A stretch of DNA of 64,000 nucleotides, from the NCBI RefSeq assembly GCF_039531105.1, contig NZ_BAAAPK010000001.1, positions 372,001 through 436,000 on the forward strand, written 5' to 3'. Numbering within the stretch: position 1 is the stretch's first letter; every line of letters begins with the position of its first letter. The DNA is from Microbacterium lacus (GTDB lineage Bacteria; Actinomycetota; Actinomycetes; Actinomycetales; Microbacteriaceae). Both the position numbers and the translations under genes were made by a program. Under the pieces are notes generated by a model that did not search any database, was not told where the DNA came from, and worked only from the letters and a program-made list of their open reading frames with translations. This document shows, piece after piece, positions 7,908-15,484 of the stretch.

Positions 7908-8987
7908 ATGAGCTCCCGTCGCCCCACGATCTCCGACGTCGCCCGCACCGCGGGTGTGTCGCCCTCGACCGCCTCGGTGGTCTTCAGCGGCAAGGCAGCC
8001 GTTGCCGAAACCACGCGTCAGCGCGTCCTGGACGCCGCGGCATCCCTCGGGTACACCGGACCCGATCCGCGTGCCGCTTCGCTGCGCCGCGGCCGCTCGG
8101 GCATCGTCGGCGTCGTGTTCGAGGAGCACCTGGGCGCGGCGTTCCGCGACCCCGTGAAGACGCTCATGATGGACGGCCTCGCGGACGGCGTGGCCCCGCT
8201 CGGCGCAGGGCTCCTGCTGCTGCGCGACCACAGCCCGGGCGGCACCGAGCCGACGCTCATGACCGCGCCGCTGGATGCCGCCGTGCTGATCGGGTGCAGC
8301 GGGATGCTGCGCGAATCGCTCGCGGTGGTCACGGCCCGCGGAATCCCGGTCGTGGTGATCGAGGGCGATGCCGGCGAGGGAATCCCCCGGATCGCGCTGG
8401 ACAACCGCGAGGCTCAGCGGCAGGCCGCGAGTCATCTCCGCGCGCACGGTCACGCAGACGTCGCCGTCGTCGCCCTGCCCGTCCGCGCCGGATGGGAGCG
8501 CGGCTGGATCGCCCATGACGAGCCGATCGAGATCGACGTGACCCGCGAGCGGCTCGCCGGTGCGCGCGACGTCTTCCCCCATGCGCGCATCTTCTCCGCG
8601 GCGGGCAGCTTCATCGACGAAGGTCTCGCGGCGGGTCGGGCGCTGTTCGCTGATCCGTCCGCTCGCCCGACCGCCGTCATCGCCCAGAGCGATCTGCTCG
8701 CCGCCGGCGTGATCCGCGCGGCGGAGGAGGCGGGACTGCGGGTTCCGGACGATGTCAGCGTCACCGGCTTCGACGGCGTGGTGGTCGACGGACTCGCACC
8801 CTACGAGCTGACCACCCTCGTCCAGCCGGCCGTGGACAAGGGCCGGGCGGCGGGTCACGCCGTCGCGGCGATGCTCGGGGGTGATCCGGCTGTCTCGATC
8901 CGCTTCACGTGCGATTTCCGCGAGGGGAACACCACCGGACCGGTCACGGCGCGAGCCGCCGAGCAGCCCATGAGCGTGCCCCGGTAG
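7908..8987 (+). CDS. LacI-family transcriptional regulator
   Basis: Protein of 359 residues. The N-terminal helix-turn-helix and hinge (TISDVARTAGVSPSTASVVF, residues 7-26) are followed by a periplasmic-binding-protein-like effector domain, including DDVSVTGFDGVVVDGLAPYELTTLVQP. Such proteins are usually dimeric repressors released by a sugar or nucleoside. ATG at 7908 lies 9 nt after TACGAT. The adjacent palindrome and the divergent MFS gene point to control of transport and autoregulation. The stop is 108 bp before mrpA; that gap holds no visible gene. Confidence 0.93.
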   Translation: MSSRRPTISDVARTAGVSPSTASVVFSGKAAVAETTRQRVLDAAASLGYTGPDPRAASLRRGRSGIVGVVFEEHLGAAFRDPVKTLMMDGLADGVAPLGAGLLLLRDHSPGGTEPTLMTAPLDAAVLIGCSGMLRESLAVVTARGIPVVVIEGDAGEGIPRIALDNREAQRQAASHLRAHGHADVAVVALPVRAGWERGWIAHDEPIEIDVTRERLAGARDVFPHARIFSAAGSFIDEGLAAGRALFADPSARPTAVIAQSDLLAAGVIRAAEEAGLRVPDDVSVTGFDGVVVDGLAPYELTTLVQPAVDKGRAAGHAVAAMLGGDPAVSIRFTCDFREGNTTGPVTARAAEQPMSVPR

Positions 8988-9095
8988 ACTGGAGTGGACA
9001 ACCCCGATCGCCCGAGCCGCCGCCGTGCGCCGTCTGCCACTGACGTTCCGCCACTGACAACCGCGCCGTGAGGCCGAGCACCCCGAGGAGGCCGC

Positions 9096-12053
9096 ATGCT
9101 GGTCCTCCTCGCCGCGTTCGCGATCGTTCCGATCGCGCTCCCCTGGCTCGTCGCGAGGATCGGGGCGCGGGCGTTCTACGTCGCCGCTCTCCTGCCGCTG
9201 GCCGCGTTCGTCTACACCGCGGTGCAGACGCCGGCCGTGCTGTCCGGAGGCTTTCCGTTCGAAGCATTCGACTGGATCCCCGCGCTCGGCATCCAGCTCT
9301 CGATGCGGCTGGACACGCTCTCGTGGGTCATGGCGCTCATCGTCACCGGCGTGGGTGCACTCGTGCTGCTGTACTGCCGCTGGTACTTCCGCGGCAAGAG
9401 CGACGGGGTGGGTCAGTTCTCCGCCGTGCTGCTCGCATTCGCCGGGGCGATGTACGGGCTGGTGATCACGGACGACCTCGTGGTCCTCGTGATGTTCTGG
9501 GAGCTCACGAGCGTCCTGTCCTACCTCCTGATCGGCTTCTACAACCGCCGTGGAGCGAGCAGGCGCGCGGCCCTGCAGGCCCTCCTCGTCACGACGCTCG
9601 GCGGTCTGGTCATGCTGATCGGCGTCGTGCTCATGGTCGTCGAGACCGGCACCTCCAGCATCTCGCTCATCCTCGCCTCCGACCCGACCGGTCCGGTGAT
9701 CGACGCCGCGCTCGTGCTGCTGCTCGTGGGCGCGCTGAGCAAATCCGCGATCTTCCCGTTCCACTTCTGGCTGCCGGGGGCGATGGCCGCACCGACGCCG
9801 GTGAGCGCCTACCTGCACGCCGCGGCGATGGTGAAGGCCGGCATCTACCTGATCGCCCTGTTCGCACCCGTCTTCGGAGATTCGCCGGTCTGGCGGCCGA
9901 TCGTCGTCGGTCTCGGCGTCTTCACGATGCTGCTCGGCGGCCTGCAGTCGCTGCGCGAATCCGACCTCAAGCGCATCCTCGCTTTCGGTACGGTCAGTCA
10001 GCTCGGCTTCCTCACGGTCGTCCTGGGATACGGCACGCAGGATGCCGCACTCGCCGGCATGGCGCTGCTGATCAGCCATGCGCTGTTCAAGTCAGCGCTC
10101 TTCCTGATCGTCGGTGTGATCGACCGTCAGCTGTCCACGCGCGACATCGGAGAGCTGAGCGGTGTCGGGCGCCAGGCACCGGTGATGGCGACGTTCGCGA
10201 CGATCGCGATCGCATCGATGATCGGTGTGATCCCCACGATCGGGTTCGTCGCGAAAGAGGGCGTGCTCGCGGCGTTCCTGCATGAGGCCGCCGCCGGAGC
10301 GGTGTGGGGCATCGTCGGCTTCGCGGGCATCGTCCTCGGCTCGATCCTGACGGCCGCGTACGGCATCCGCTTCCTGTGGGGCGCGTTCTGGACCAAGAAG
10401 CAGGCGGACGGATCAGCCGCTCAGCGCACCGAGTGGCCCGATCCTCCGATCGGCTTCCTCGGCGCCCCGGTTCTGCTCGCGGGACTCACGCTCGTCGCCG
10501 GCTTCGCCGCGCCGCTGCTGGACACCGCCCTCGCCCCGTACGCGGCGCTGTCGCCGGCGGCGTCCCCCGGCGTCGCGGCGCCGGAGTATCCCGCCCACCT
10601 CGAGCTCTGGCACGGCTTCGAGCCCGCCCTGTGGATCTCGCTCGGGACGATCGCCCTCGGCGCCGTCGTGTTCTGGCTCACGGCGTTCCGCACTTCTGTC
10701 AAGCGGATGCTGCCCTTCACCGCCCCCGACGTGTACAACGCCGTTCTGCGCGGGATCGCGCGCCTGTCGGTCGGCACGACGAGCCTCACCCAGCGCGGCT
10801 CGCTGCCGGTCTACGTCGGCACGATCTTCGTGGTCTTCGTCGCCGCGGAGGGCACCGCGCTGCTCGCCGGTGGGCAGTGGCAAGCCGAGCTGGACGCGTT
10901 CCACACGCCGACACAGCTCGTCGCCGCGCCCATCATGATCGCTGCGGGCCTCGTCGCCGTCCGCGCGCGCAAGCGCTACACCGGCGTCGTCCTCGTCTCG
11001 GTCACCGGACTCGGCATGGTCCTGCTGTTCGCGACGAGCGGTGCGCCCGACCTCGCGCTCACGCAGATCCTCGTGGAGACCGTGACGCTCGTCGCCTTCG
11101 CGCTCGTGCTGCGCCGCATCCCCTCGCGCATGGGCGAGCACAACGCATCGGTGCGCCCGCTCGCCCGCGGAGTGCTCGCCGCGGCGGTCGGCGTCACGAT
11201 GGCCGCCGTGGCGATCGTCGCGACGGCCGCGCGCGAAGCGCGGCCGATCTCGGAGGCCTTCCCGAAGCTCGCCTACGAGATCGGCCACGGCAAGAACGTC
11301 GTGAACGTCGCGCTGGTGGACCTCCGCGGGTGGGACACGATGGGCGAGCTGTCCGTGCTGATCCTCGCCGCGACCGGTGTCGCGTCCCTCGTGTTCGTCA
11401 CGCACCGCGCCGACACGCTGTCGCGCATCATCGCGCCGCTGCCCCCGGCCGCGGCTCGCACACGCCGCCCGCTCGTGGAGACGGAGGAGGGCGTCCGCCC
11501 GCGCGGCGAAGCGGCGGGGAGTCAGCGGATGGCGTGGCTCGTCGGGGGGCAGCGGGTGAAGCCCGAGAACAGGTCGATCCTGCTCGAGGTGATCGTCCGC
11601 GTGCTCTTCCACTCGATCATCATCGTGTCGCTGTACGTCCTGTTCGCCGGCCACAACCTCCCCGGCGGCGGGTTCGCCGGCGGACTCATCGCCGGAATGG
11701 CGCTCGTGATGCGCTACGTCGCGGGCGGGCGCTACGAGCTGGGGGCGGCGGCGCCGACGGATGCCGGAAAGCTCCTCGGCGTCGGCATGTCGATCGCCGT
11801 CGCGTGCGCCGTCGTGCCGCTCCTGTTCGGTGCTCCGCCGCTCACCAGCTTCTTCTTCGAAGCGGACCTCCCCGTGATCGGCCACATCGAGTTCGTCACC
11901 TCGACGATCTTCGACATCGGCGTCTACCTCGTGGTGATCGGGCTCGTCCTCGACGTTCTGCGCAGCCTCGGCGCCGAAGTCGACCGGCAGGCCCAGGAGC
12001 TCCGCGACGCGTCCGTCGCGGGCGGCTCGGAGCGGAGCGGGGTGATCGCCTGA
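9096..12053 (+). CDS. mrpA: Na+/H+ antiporter subunit MrpA with fused MrpB-like C-terminus
   Basis: Protein of 985 residues, the largest subunit of the Mrp cation/proton antiporter in the cytoplasmic membrane. Residues 1-500 resemble the NuoL/ND5 proton-translocating fold (VMFWELTSVLSYLLIGF, FPFHFWLPGAMAAPTPVSAYLHAAAMVKAG). The C-terminal part carries the MrpB module, with the typical LFAGHNLPGGGFAGGLIAGM near residue 850. ATG at 9096 follows a strong GAGGAGG Shine-Dalgarno sequence. It is the first gene of a seven-subunit set read as six genes, and its stop overlaps the mrpC start (TGATG). Confidence 0.97.
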   Translation: MLVLLAAFAIVPIALPWLVARIGARAFYVAALLPLAAFVYTAVQTPAVLSGGFPFEAFDWIPALGIQLSMRLDTLSWVMALIVTGVGALVLLYCRWYFRGKSDGVGQFSAVLLAFAGAMYGLVITDDLVVLVMFWELTSVLSYLLIGFYNRRGASRRAALQALLVTTLGGLVMLIGVVLMVVETGTSSISLILASDPTGPVIDAALVLLLVGALSKSAIFPFHFWLPGAMAAPTPVSAYLHAAAMVKAGIYLIALFAPVFGDSPVWRPIVVGLGVFTMLLGGLQSLRESDLKRILAFGTVSQLGFLTVVLGYGTQDAALAGMALLISHALFKSALFLIVGVIDRQLSTRDIGELSGVGRQAPVMATFATIAIASMIGVIPTIGFVAKEGVLAAFLHEAAAGAVWGIVGFAGIVLGSILTAAYGIRFLWGAFWTKKQADGSAAQRTEWPDPPIGFLGAPVLLAGLTLVAGFAAPLLDTALAPYAALSPAASPGVAAPEYPAHLELWHGFEPALWISLGTIALGAVVFWLTAFRTSVKRMLPFTAPDVYNAVLRGIARLSVGTTSLTQRGSLPVYVGTIFVVFVAAEGTALLAGGQWQAELDAFHTPTQLVAAPIMIAAGLVAVRARKRYTGVVLVSVTGLGMVLLFATSGAPDLALTQILVETVTLVAFALVLRRIPSRMGEHNASVRPLARGVLAAAVGVTMAAVAIVATAAREARPISEAFPKLAYEIGHGKNVVNVALVDLRGWDTMGELSVLILAATGVASLVFVTHRADTLSRIIAPLPPAAARTRRPLVETEEGVRPRGEAAGSQRMAWLVGGQRVKPENRSILLEVIVRVLFHSIIIVSLYVLFAGHNLPGGGFAGGLIAGMALVMRYVAGGRYELGAAAPTDAGKLLGVGMSIAVACAVVPLLFGAPPLTSFFFEADLPVIGHIEFVTSTIFDIGVYLVVIGLVLDVLRSLGAEVDRQAQELRDASVAGGSERSGVIA

Positions 12054-12613
12054 TGAATGTCTCCCTCGTCCTGATCGTCGTGATGGCGGTCCTGTTCGCG
12101 TGCGGCGTGTACGCGATGCTCGAGCGCAGCCTCACGCGTGTGCTGATCGGATTCCTGCTGCTCGGCAACGCCACGAACCTTCTGCTGCTGATCGTGATGG
12201 GCCGGCCCGGGATCGCTCCCTTCTTCGGCGCGGGGCCCGTCGAGGAGATGTCGGACCCGCTGCCGCAGGCGCTCACCCTCACCGCGATCGTCATCACGTT
12301 CGCGATCTCGGCGTTCCTGCTCGCGCTGATCTACCGGTCGTGGCAGCTCGGGCAGGCCGACACGGTCGAGGACGACGCCGAGGACATCGCGCTGCGCGCC
12401 CGGGGGGCGGCCGCCGAGGACGCGATGGACGACGAGACCGAGCTGGAGGCCGACGACTCCACGACCGACTTCGTGGGTCTCGCCAACACCCCGATCACCG
12501 TGCTCGGCAGCCGCGACTTCGCGGGGCTGCGCGACGATGCACCGACCGACCGTCCTGTGACGCGTCGCGACGCGCGGACGGATGCCGCGCAGGACGGGAG
12601 GGATGACGGATGA
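12053..12613 (+). CDS. mrpC: Mrp antiporter subunit C
   Basis: Protein of 186 residues. The first 110 form the NuoK-like three-helix MrpC core (GVYAMLERSLTRVLIGFLLLGNATNLLLLI; SDPLPQALTLTAIVITFAISAFLLAL). The remaining 70 residues are an acidic, hydrophilic tail (EDDAEDIALRARGAA onward) not needed for the core fold and longer than in Firmicutes MrpC. ATG at 12053 shares one base with the mrpA stop, so translation is coupled. It acts in the membrane complex with MrpA and MrpD. Confidence 0.95.
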   Translation: MNVSLVLIVVMAVLFACGVYAMLERSLTRVLIGFLLLGNATNLLLLIVMGRPGIAPFFGAGPVEEMSDPLPQALTLTAIVITFAISAFLLALIYRSWQLGQADTVEDDAEDIALRARGAAAEDAMDDETELEADDSTTDFVGLANTPITVLGSRDFAGLRDDAPTDRPVTRRDARTDAAQDGRDDG

Positions 12614-14172
12614 CCGTCGGAACCCTCGTGCCGCTCCTGGTCACCCTGCCGCTCCTCGGCGCGGCGGTCGCGCTGATCGCAGGCCGCCACCGCCGGACGC
12701 AGGTGGCCGTCTCGGTCATCACGCTCACGGTCGTCTGCGCGATCGCCGCGGTGCTCCTCGTGATCGTCGACGCGAGCAACGCGCCGATCGCGGTGTCGGT
12801 GGGCGACTGGCCGGTGCCGTTCGGCATCGTGCTGTACGTCGATCGGCTCGCCGCCCTGCTCGTGGTCGTCTCCAGCATCGTGCTGCTCGCGGTGCTGCTG
12901 TTCTCGGTCGGCCAGGGCGCCGCGGACGGCGACGACGACACCCCGGTCTCGATCTTCCACCCGTCCTACCTGATCCTCGCCGCCGGGATCTTCACGGCCT
13001 TCGTCGCGGGCGACCTGTTCAACCTGTACGTCGGATTCGAGATCCTGCTCGTCGCGTCCTATGTGCTCATCACTCTCGGAAGCACCGAGAACCGCATCCG
13101 CACCGGCGTCGTCTACATCGTCGTCTCGCTCGTCTCCTCGATTCTTTTCCTCGCCTCGATCGCCGTGATCTACGGCGCCCTGGGCACCGTGAACATGGTG
13201 CAGATCTCGGAGCGCATGGGCGAGCTGCCGCAGCAGACGCAGACCGTGCTGCACGTGCTGCTGCTCCTCGCGTTCAGCATCAAGGCCGCGGTGTTCCCGC
13301 TGTCGTTCTGGCTGCCCGACAGCTACCCGACCGCACCCGCGCCGGTCACGGCGGTGTTCGCCGGCTTGCTGACGAAGGTCGGCGTCTACGCGATGATCCG
13401 CACGGAGACGCTGCTCTTCCGCGAGAACGACGTCAACGCGGTGCTCATGATCGTGGCGCTCGCGACCATGATCGTCGGCGTCCTCGGTGCGCTCGCCCAG
13501 GCGGAGCTCAAACGCATCCTGTCGTTCACGCTCGTCAGCCACGTGGGATACATGGTCTTCGGACTCGCGATCGCGACGCCGGCGGCGATCGGGGCGACGA
13601 TCTACTACATGGTCCACCACATCGTGGTGCAGACGACGCTCTTCCTCGCGGTCGGTCTCATCGAGCGCCGGGCCGGAAGCACGTCGATCCTGCGGGTGAA
13701 GGGCCTCATGCGGGCGGCGCCCGTGATCGCCGTGCTGTACTTCATCCCCGCCGTGAACCTCGGCGGTCTGCCGCCCTTCTCGGGCTTCATCGGCAAGTAC
13801 GCGCTGTTCGACGCTGCGGCCGAAGTCGGCACGCCGCTCATGATCGTGCTGATCGTCGGCGGCGTGGTGACATCGCTCCTCACGCTCTACGCCCTCATGC
13901 GCGCATGGAACCTCGCGTTCTGGCGCGAAGAGGAGGAGTCCGACGAGACGGAGGCCCGCATCTCGTACCTCGGCGACGCCCCCGCCGCCGCGGTCGAGAC
14001 CGAGCGTCGTGTGATCCCGCGTATCATGACCGCCTCGACGGCCGGCATGGTCGCCGTGACGGTGGCGCTCACGCTGTTCGCCGGCCCGCTCTACGACGTG
14101 TGCGCCCGCATCGGAGCGAGCCTGCTCGAACCCGTGAGCATCTCGGAGCTGCAGCAGGAGGCGGGCCAATGA
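12610..14172 (+). CDS. mrpD: Mrp antiporter subunit D
   Basis: Protein of 520 residues, homologous to the NuoM/NuoN proton-pumping subunits. Typical segments are GDLFNLYVGFEILLVASYVL, the lysine-bearing LLLLAFSIKAAVFPLSFWLP, and LPPFSGFIGKYALF near residue 385. It provides a proton path in the Mrp complex. ATG at 12610 overlaps the mrpC stop by four bases (ATGA). Confidence 0.96.
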   Translation: MTVGTLVPLLVTLPLLGAAVALIAGRHRRTQVAVSVITLTVVCAIAAVLLVIVDASNAPIAVSVGDWPVPFGIVLYVDRLAALLVVVSSIVLLAVLLFSVGQGAADGDDDTPVSIFHPSYLILAAGIFTAFVAGDLFNLYVGFEILLVASYVLITLGSTENRIRTGVVYIVVSLVSSILFLASIAVIYGALGTVNMVQISERMGELPQQTQTVLHVLLLLAFSIKAAVFPLSFWLPDSYPTAPAPVTAVFAGLLTKVGVYAMIRTETLLFRENDVNAVLMIVALATMIVGVLGALAQAELKRILSFTLVSHVGYMVFGLAIATPAAIGATIYYMVHHIVVQTTLFLAVGLIERRAGSTSILRVKGLMRAAPVIAVLYFIPAVNLGGLPPFSGFIGKYALFDAAAEVGTPLMIVLIVGGVVTSLLTLYALMRAWNLAFWREEEESDETEARISYLGDAPAAAVETERRVIPRIMTASTAGMVAVTVALTLFAGPLYDVCARIGASLLEPVSISELQQEAGQ

Positions 14173-14843
14173 CGGCGCCGATCCACCACACCTCCCGCCC
14201 GCGGCACAGCGCGGGTCAAGCGGCCGGCGAGCCGGCGCGCAGCAGCACCCACCCGCCGGAGGGCAGCGGCAAGCGCGGCGTGTTGCAGCAGGTGTGGCGG
14301 CAGCTGCCGTTCTTCGTGTGGCTCATCGCCCTGTGGATGCTGCTCTGGGGCCAGTTCACCCTCGTGGCGTTCGTCACCGGACTGATCGCAGCGGTCGCCG
14401 TGACGAGGGTGTTCCGCCTGCCCCCGGTCGAGCTGTCGGGCCGCGTGAACCTCTGGTACGGCCTCGTGTTCGTCGTCACGTTCTTCGGGGCGCTCATCCG
14501 CGGTTCGCTCCTGGTCGCGTGGCAGGTCCTGGACGTCCGGCGTCAGCCCGGAGCGTCGATCATCGCGGTGCATCTGCGGACGGACGACGACCTGATCATG
14601 GCCCACACTGCCGTGACGACCTCGCTCATCCCGGGCTCGCTCATCATCGAGGCCGACCGTGACCGCCGCATCCTGTATCTCCACGTGATCGGGGCGACCA
14701 CCGCCGAGGAGGTCGAGGCGCAGCGCCGCGCGATCCTCGGGTGGGAGGCGCGCATCGTCCGTGCGGTCGGGTCGCGCGCCCAGCTCGAGGTCATCCGGAA
14801 GGCCACCGTGGAGACGCCCCGCCAGGGAGGCGCGCCGGTATGA
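14169..14843 (+). CDS. mrpE: Mrp antiporter subunit E
   Basis: Protein of 224 residues. A disordered N-terminal extension of about 45 residues (SRPRHSAGQAAGEPARSSTH) precedes the MrpE domain with two membrane helices and a cytoplasmic part containing MAHTAVTTSLIPGSLIIEAD, the MrpE hallmark. Family members are about 160 residues, so the N-terminal extension is the odd feature. ATG at 14169 overlaps the mrpD stop by four bases. Confidence 0.94.
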   Translation: MTAPIHHTSRPRHSAGQAAGEPARSSTHPPEGSGKRGVLQQVWRQLPFFVWLIALWMLLWGQFTLVAFVTGLIAAVAVTRVFRLPPVELSGRVNLWYGLVFVVTFFGALIRGSLLVAWQVLDVRRQPGASIIAVHLRTDDDLIMAHTAVTTSLIPGSLIIEADRDRRILYLHVIGATTAEEVEAQRRAILGWEARIVRAVGSRAQLEVIRKATVETPRQGGAPV

Positions 14844-15109
14844 ACGTGCTCCTGATCGCGATCTACGTCGTCTTCGGCGTCTCGGCGCTGCTGACGCTGT
14901 GGCGCATCGTCGTGGGACCGTCCATCCTCGACCGCGCCGTCGCCTCCGACGTCCTGCTGACCCTGGTGATGTGCGTCCTCGGCGCGGAGATGGCGATCAA
15001 CCAGCACACCCGCACGCTCCCCGTCCTGCTGATCATCGCCGCGGTCGGGGTCTTCGGATCCATCTCGATCGCGCGGTTCGTTGCGAGGAAGGACAACGTG
15101 GACCGATGA
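14840..15109 (+). CDS. mrpF: Mrp antiporter subunit F
   Basis: An 89-residue, three-helix membrane protein with the MrpF signature GPSILDRAVASDVLLTLVM. It belongs to the Mrp complex; in related work MrpF has been implicated in cholate and Na+ efflux. ATG at 14840 overlaps the mrpE stop by four bases. Confidence 0.95.
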   Translation: MNVLLIAIYVVFGVSALLTLWRIVVGPSILDRAVASDVLLTLVMCVLGAEMAINQHTRTLPVLLIIAAVGVFGSISIARFVARKDNVDR

Positions 15110-15471
15110 TCGACGTGGATGCCGCCCTGGATGTCACCGCACTCGTCCTGATCCTGATCGGGGCGCTGCTGTGCCTCACCGCGGCGATCGGACTCCTGCG
15201 CTTCCGCGACGTGCCGACCCGGCTGCATGCGGCGACCAAGCCCCAAGTGCTCGGGCTGATCCTGATCTGCCTCGCGACCGCGCTTTCGCTGCGCTCCTGG
15301 GCCGTGGTGGCCTTCCTCGTGCCGGTCGTCCTGATCCAGCTCGCGACCGCGCCGCTGTCCGCCCACATGGTCGGCAGGCAGGCCTACCGCAACGGCACAC
15401 TCGACGAGCGCTCCCTGTTCACGGACGAGCTCGCCGAGTCGAAGGAGACTCCGCCCGCTGCCGGCGGCTGA
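15106..15471 (+). CDS. mrpG: Mrp antiporter subunit G
   Basis: A 121-residue membrane protein with the MrpG signature GLLRFRDVPTRLHAATKPQVLG and three helices. It completes the Mrp operon. ATG at 15106 overlaps the mrpF stop by four bases. The stop lies only 13 bp from the convergent penicillin-acylase stop; I see no strong terminator in between. Confidence 0.95.
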   Translation: MIDVDAALDVTALVLILIGALLCLTAAIGLLRFRDVPTRLHAATKPQVLGLILICLATALSLRSWAVVAFLVPVVLIQLATAPLSAHMVGRQAYRNGTLDERSLFTDELAESKETPPAAGG

Positions 15472-15484
15472 GCCGCGGCATCCG

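Noticed and set aside
9068..12052. Long alternative-frame ORFs over mrpA
   Set aside because: Arg/Ala/Pro-rich shadow frames typical of high-GC coding DNA; mrpA has clear family motifs.
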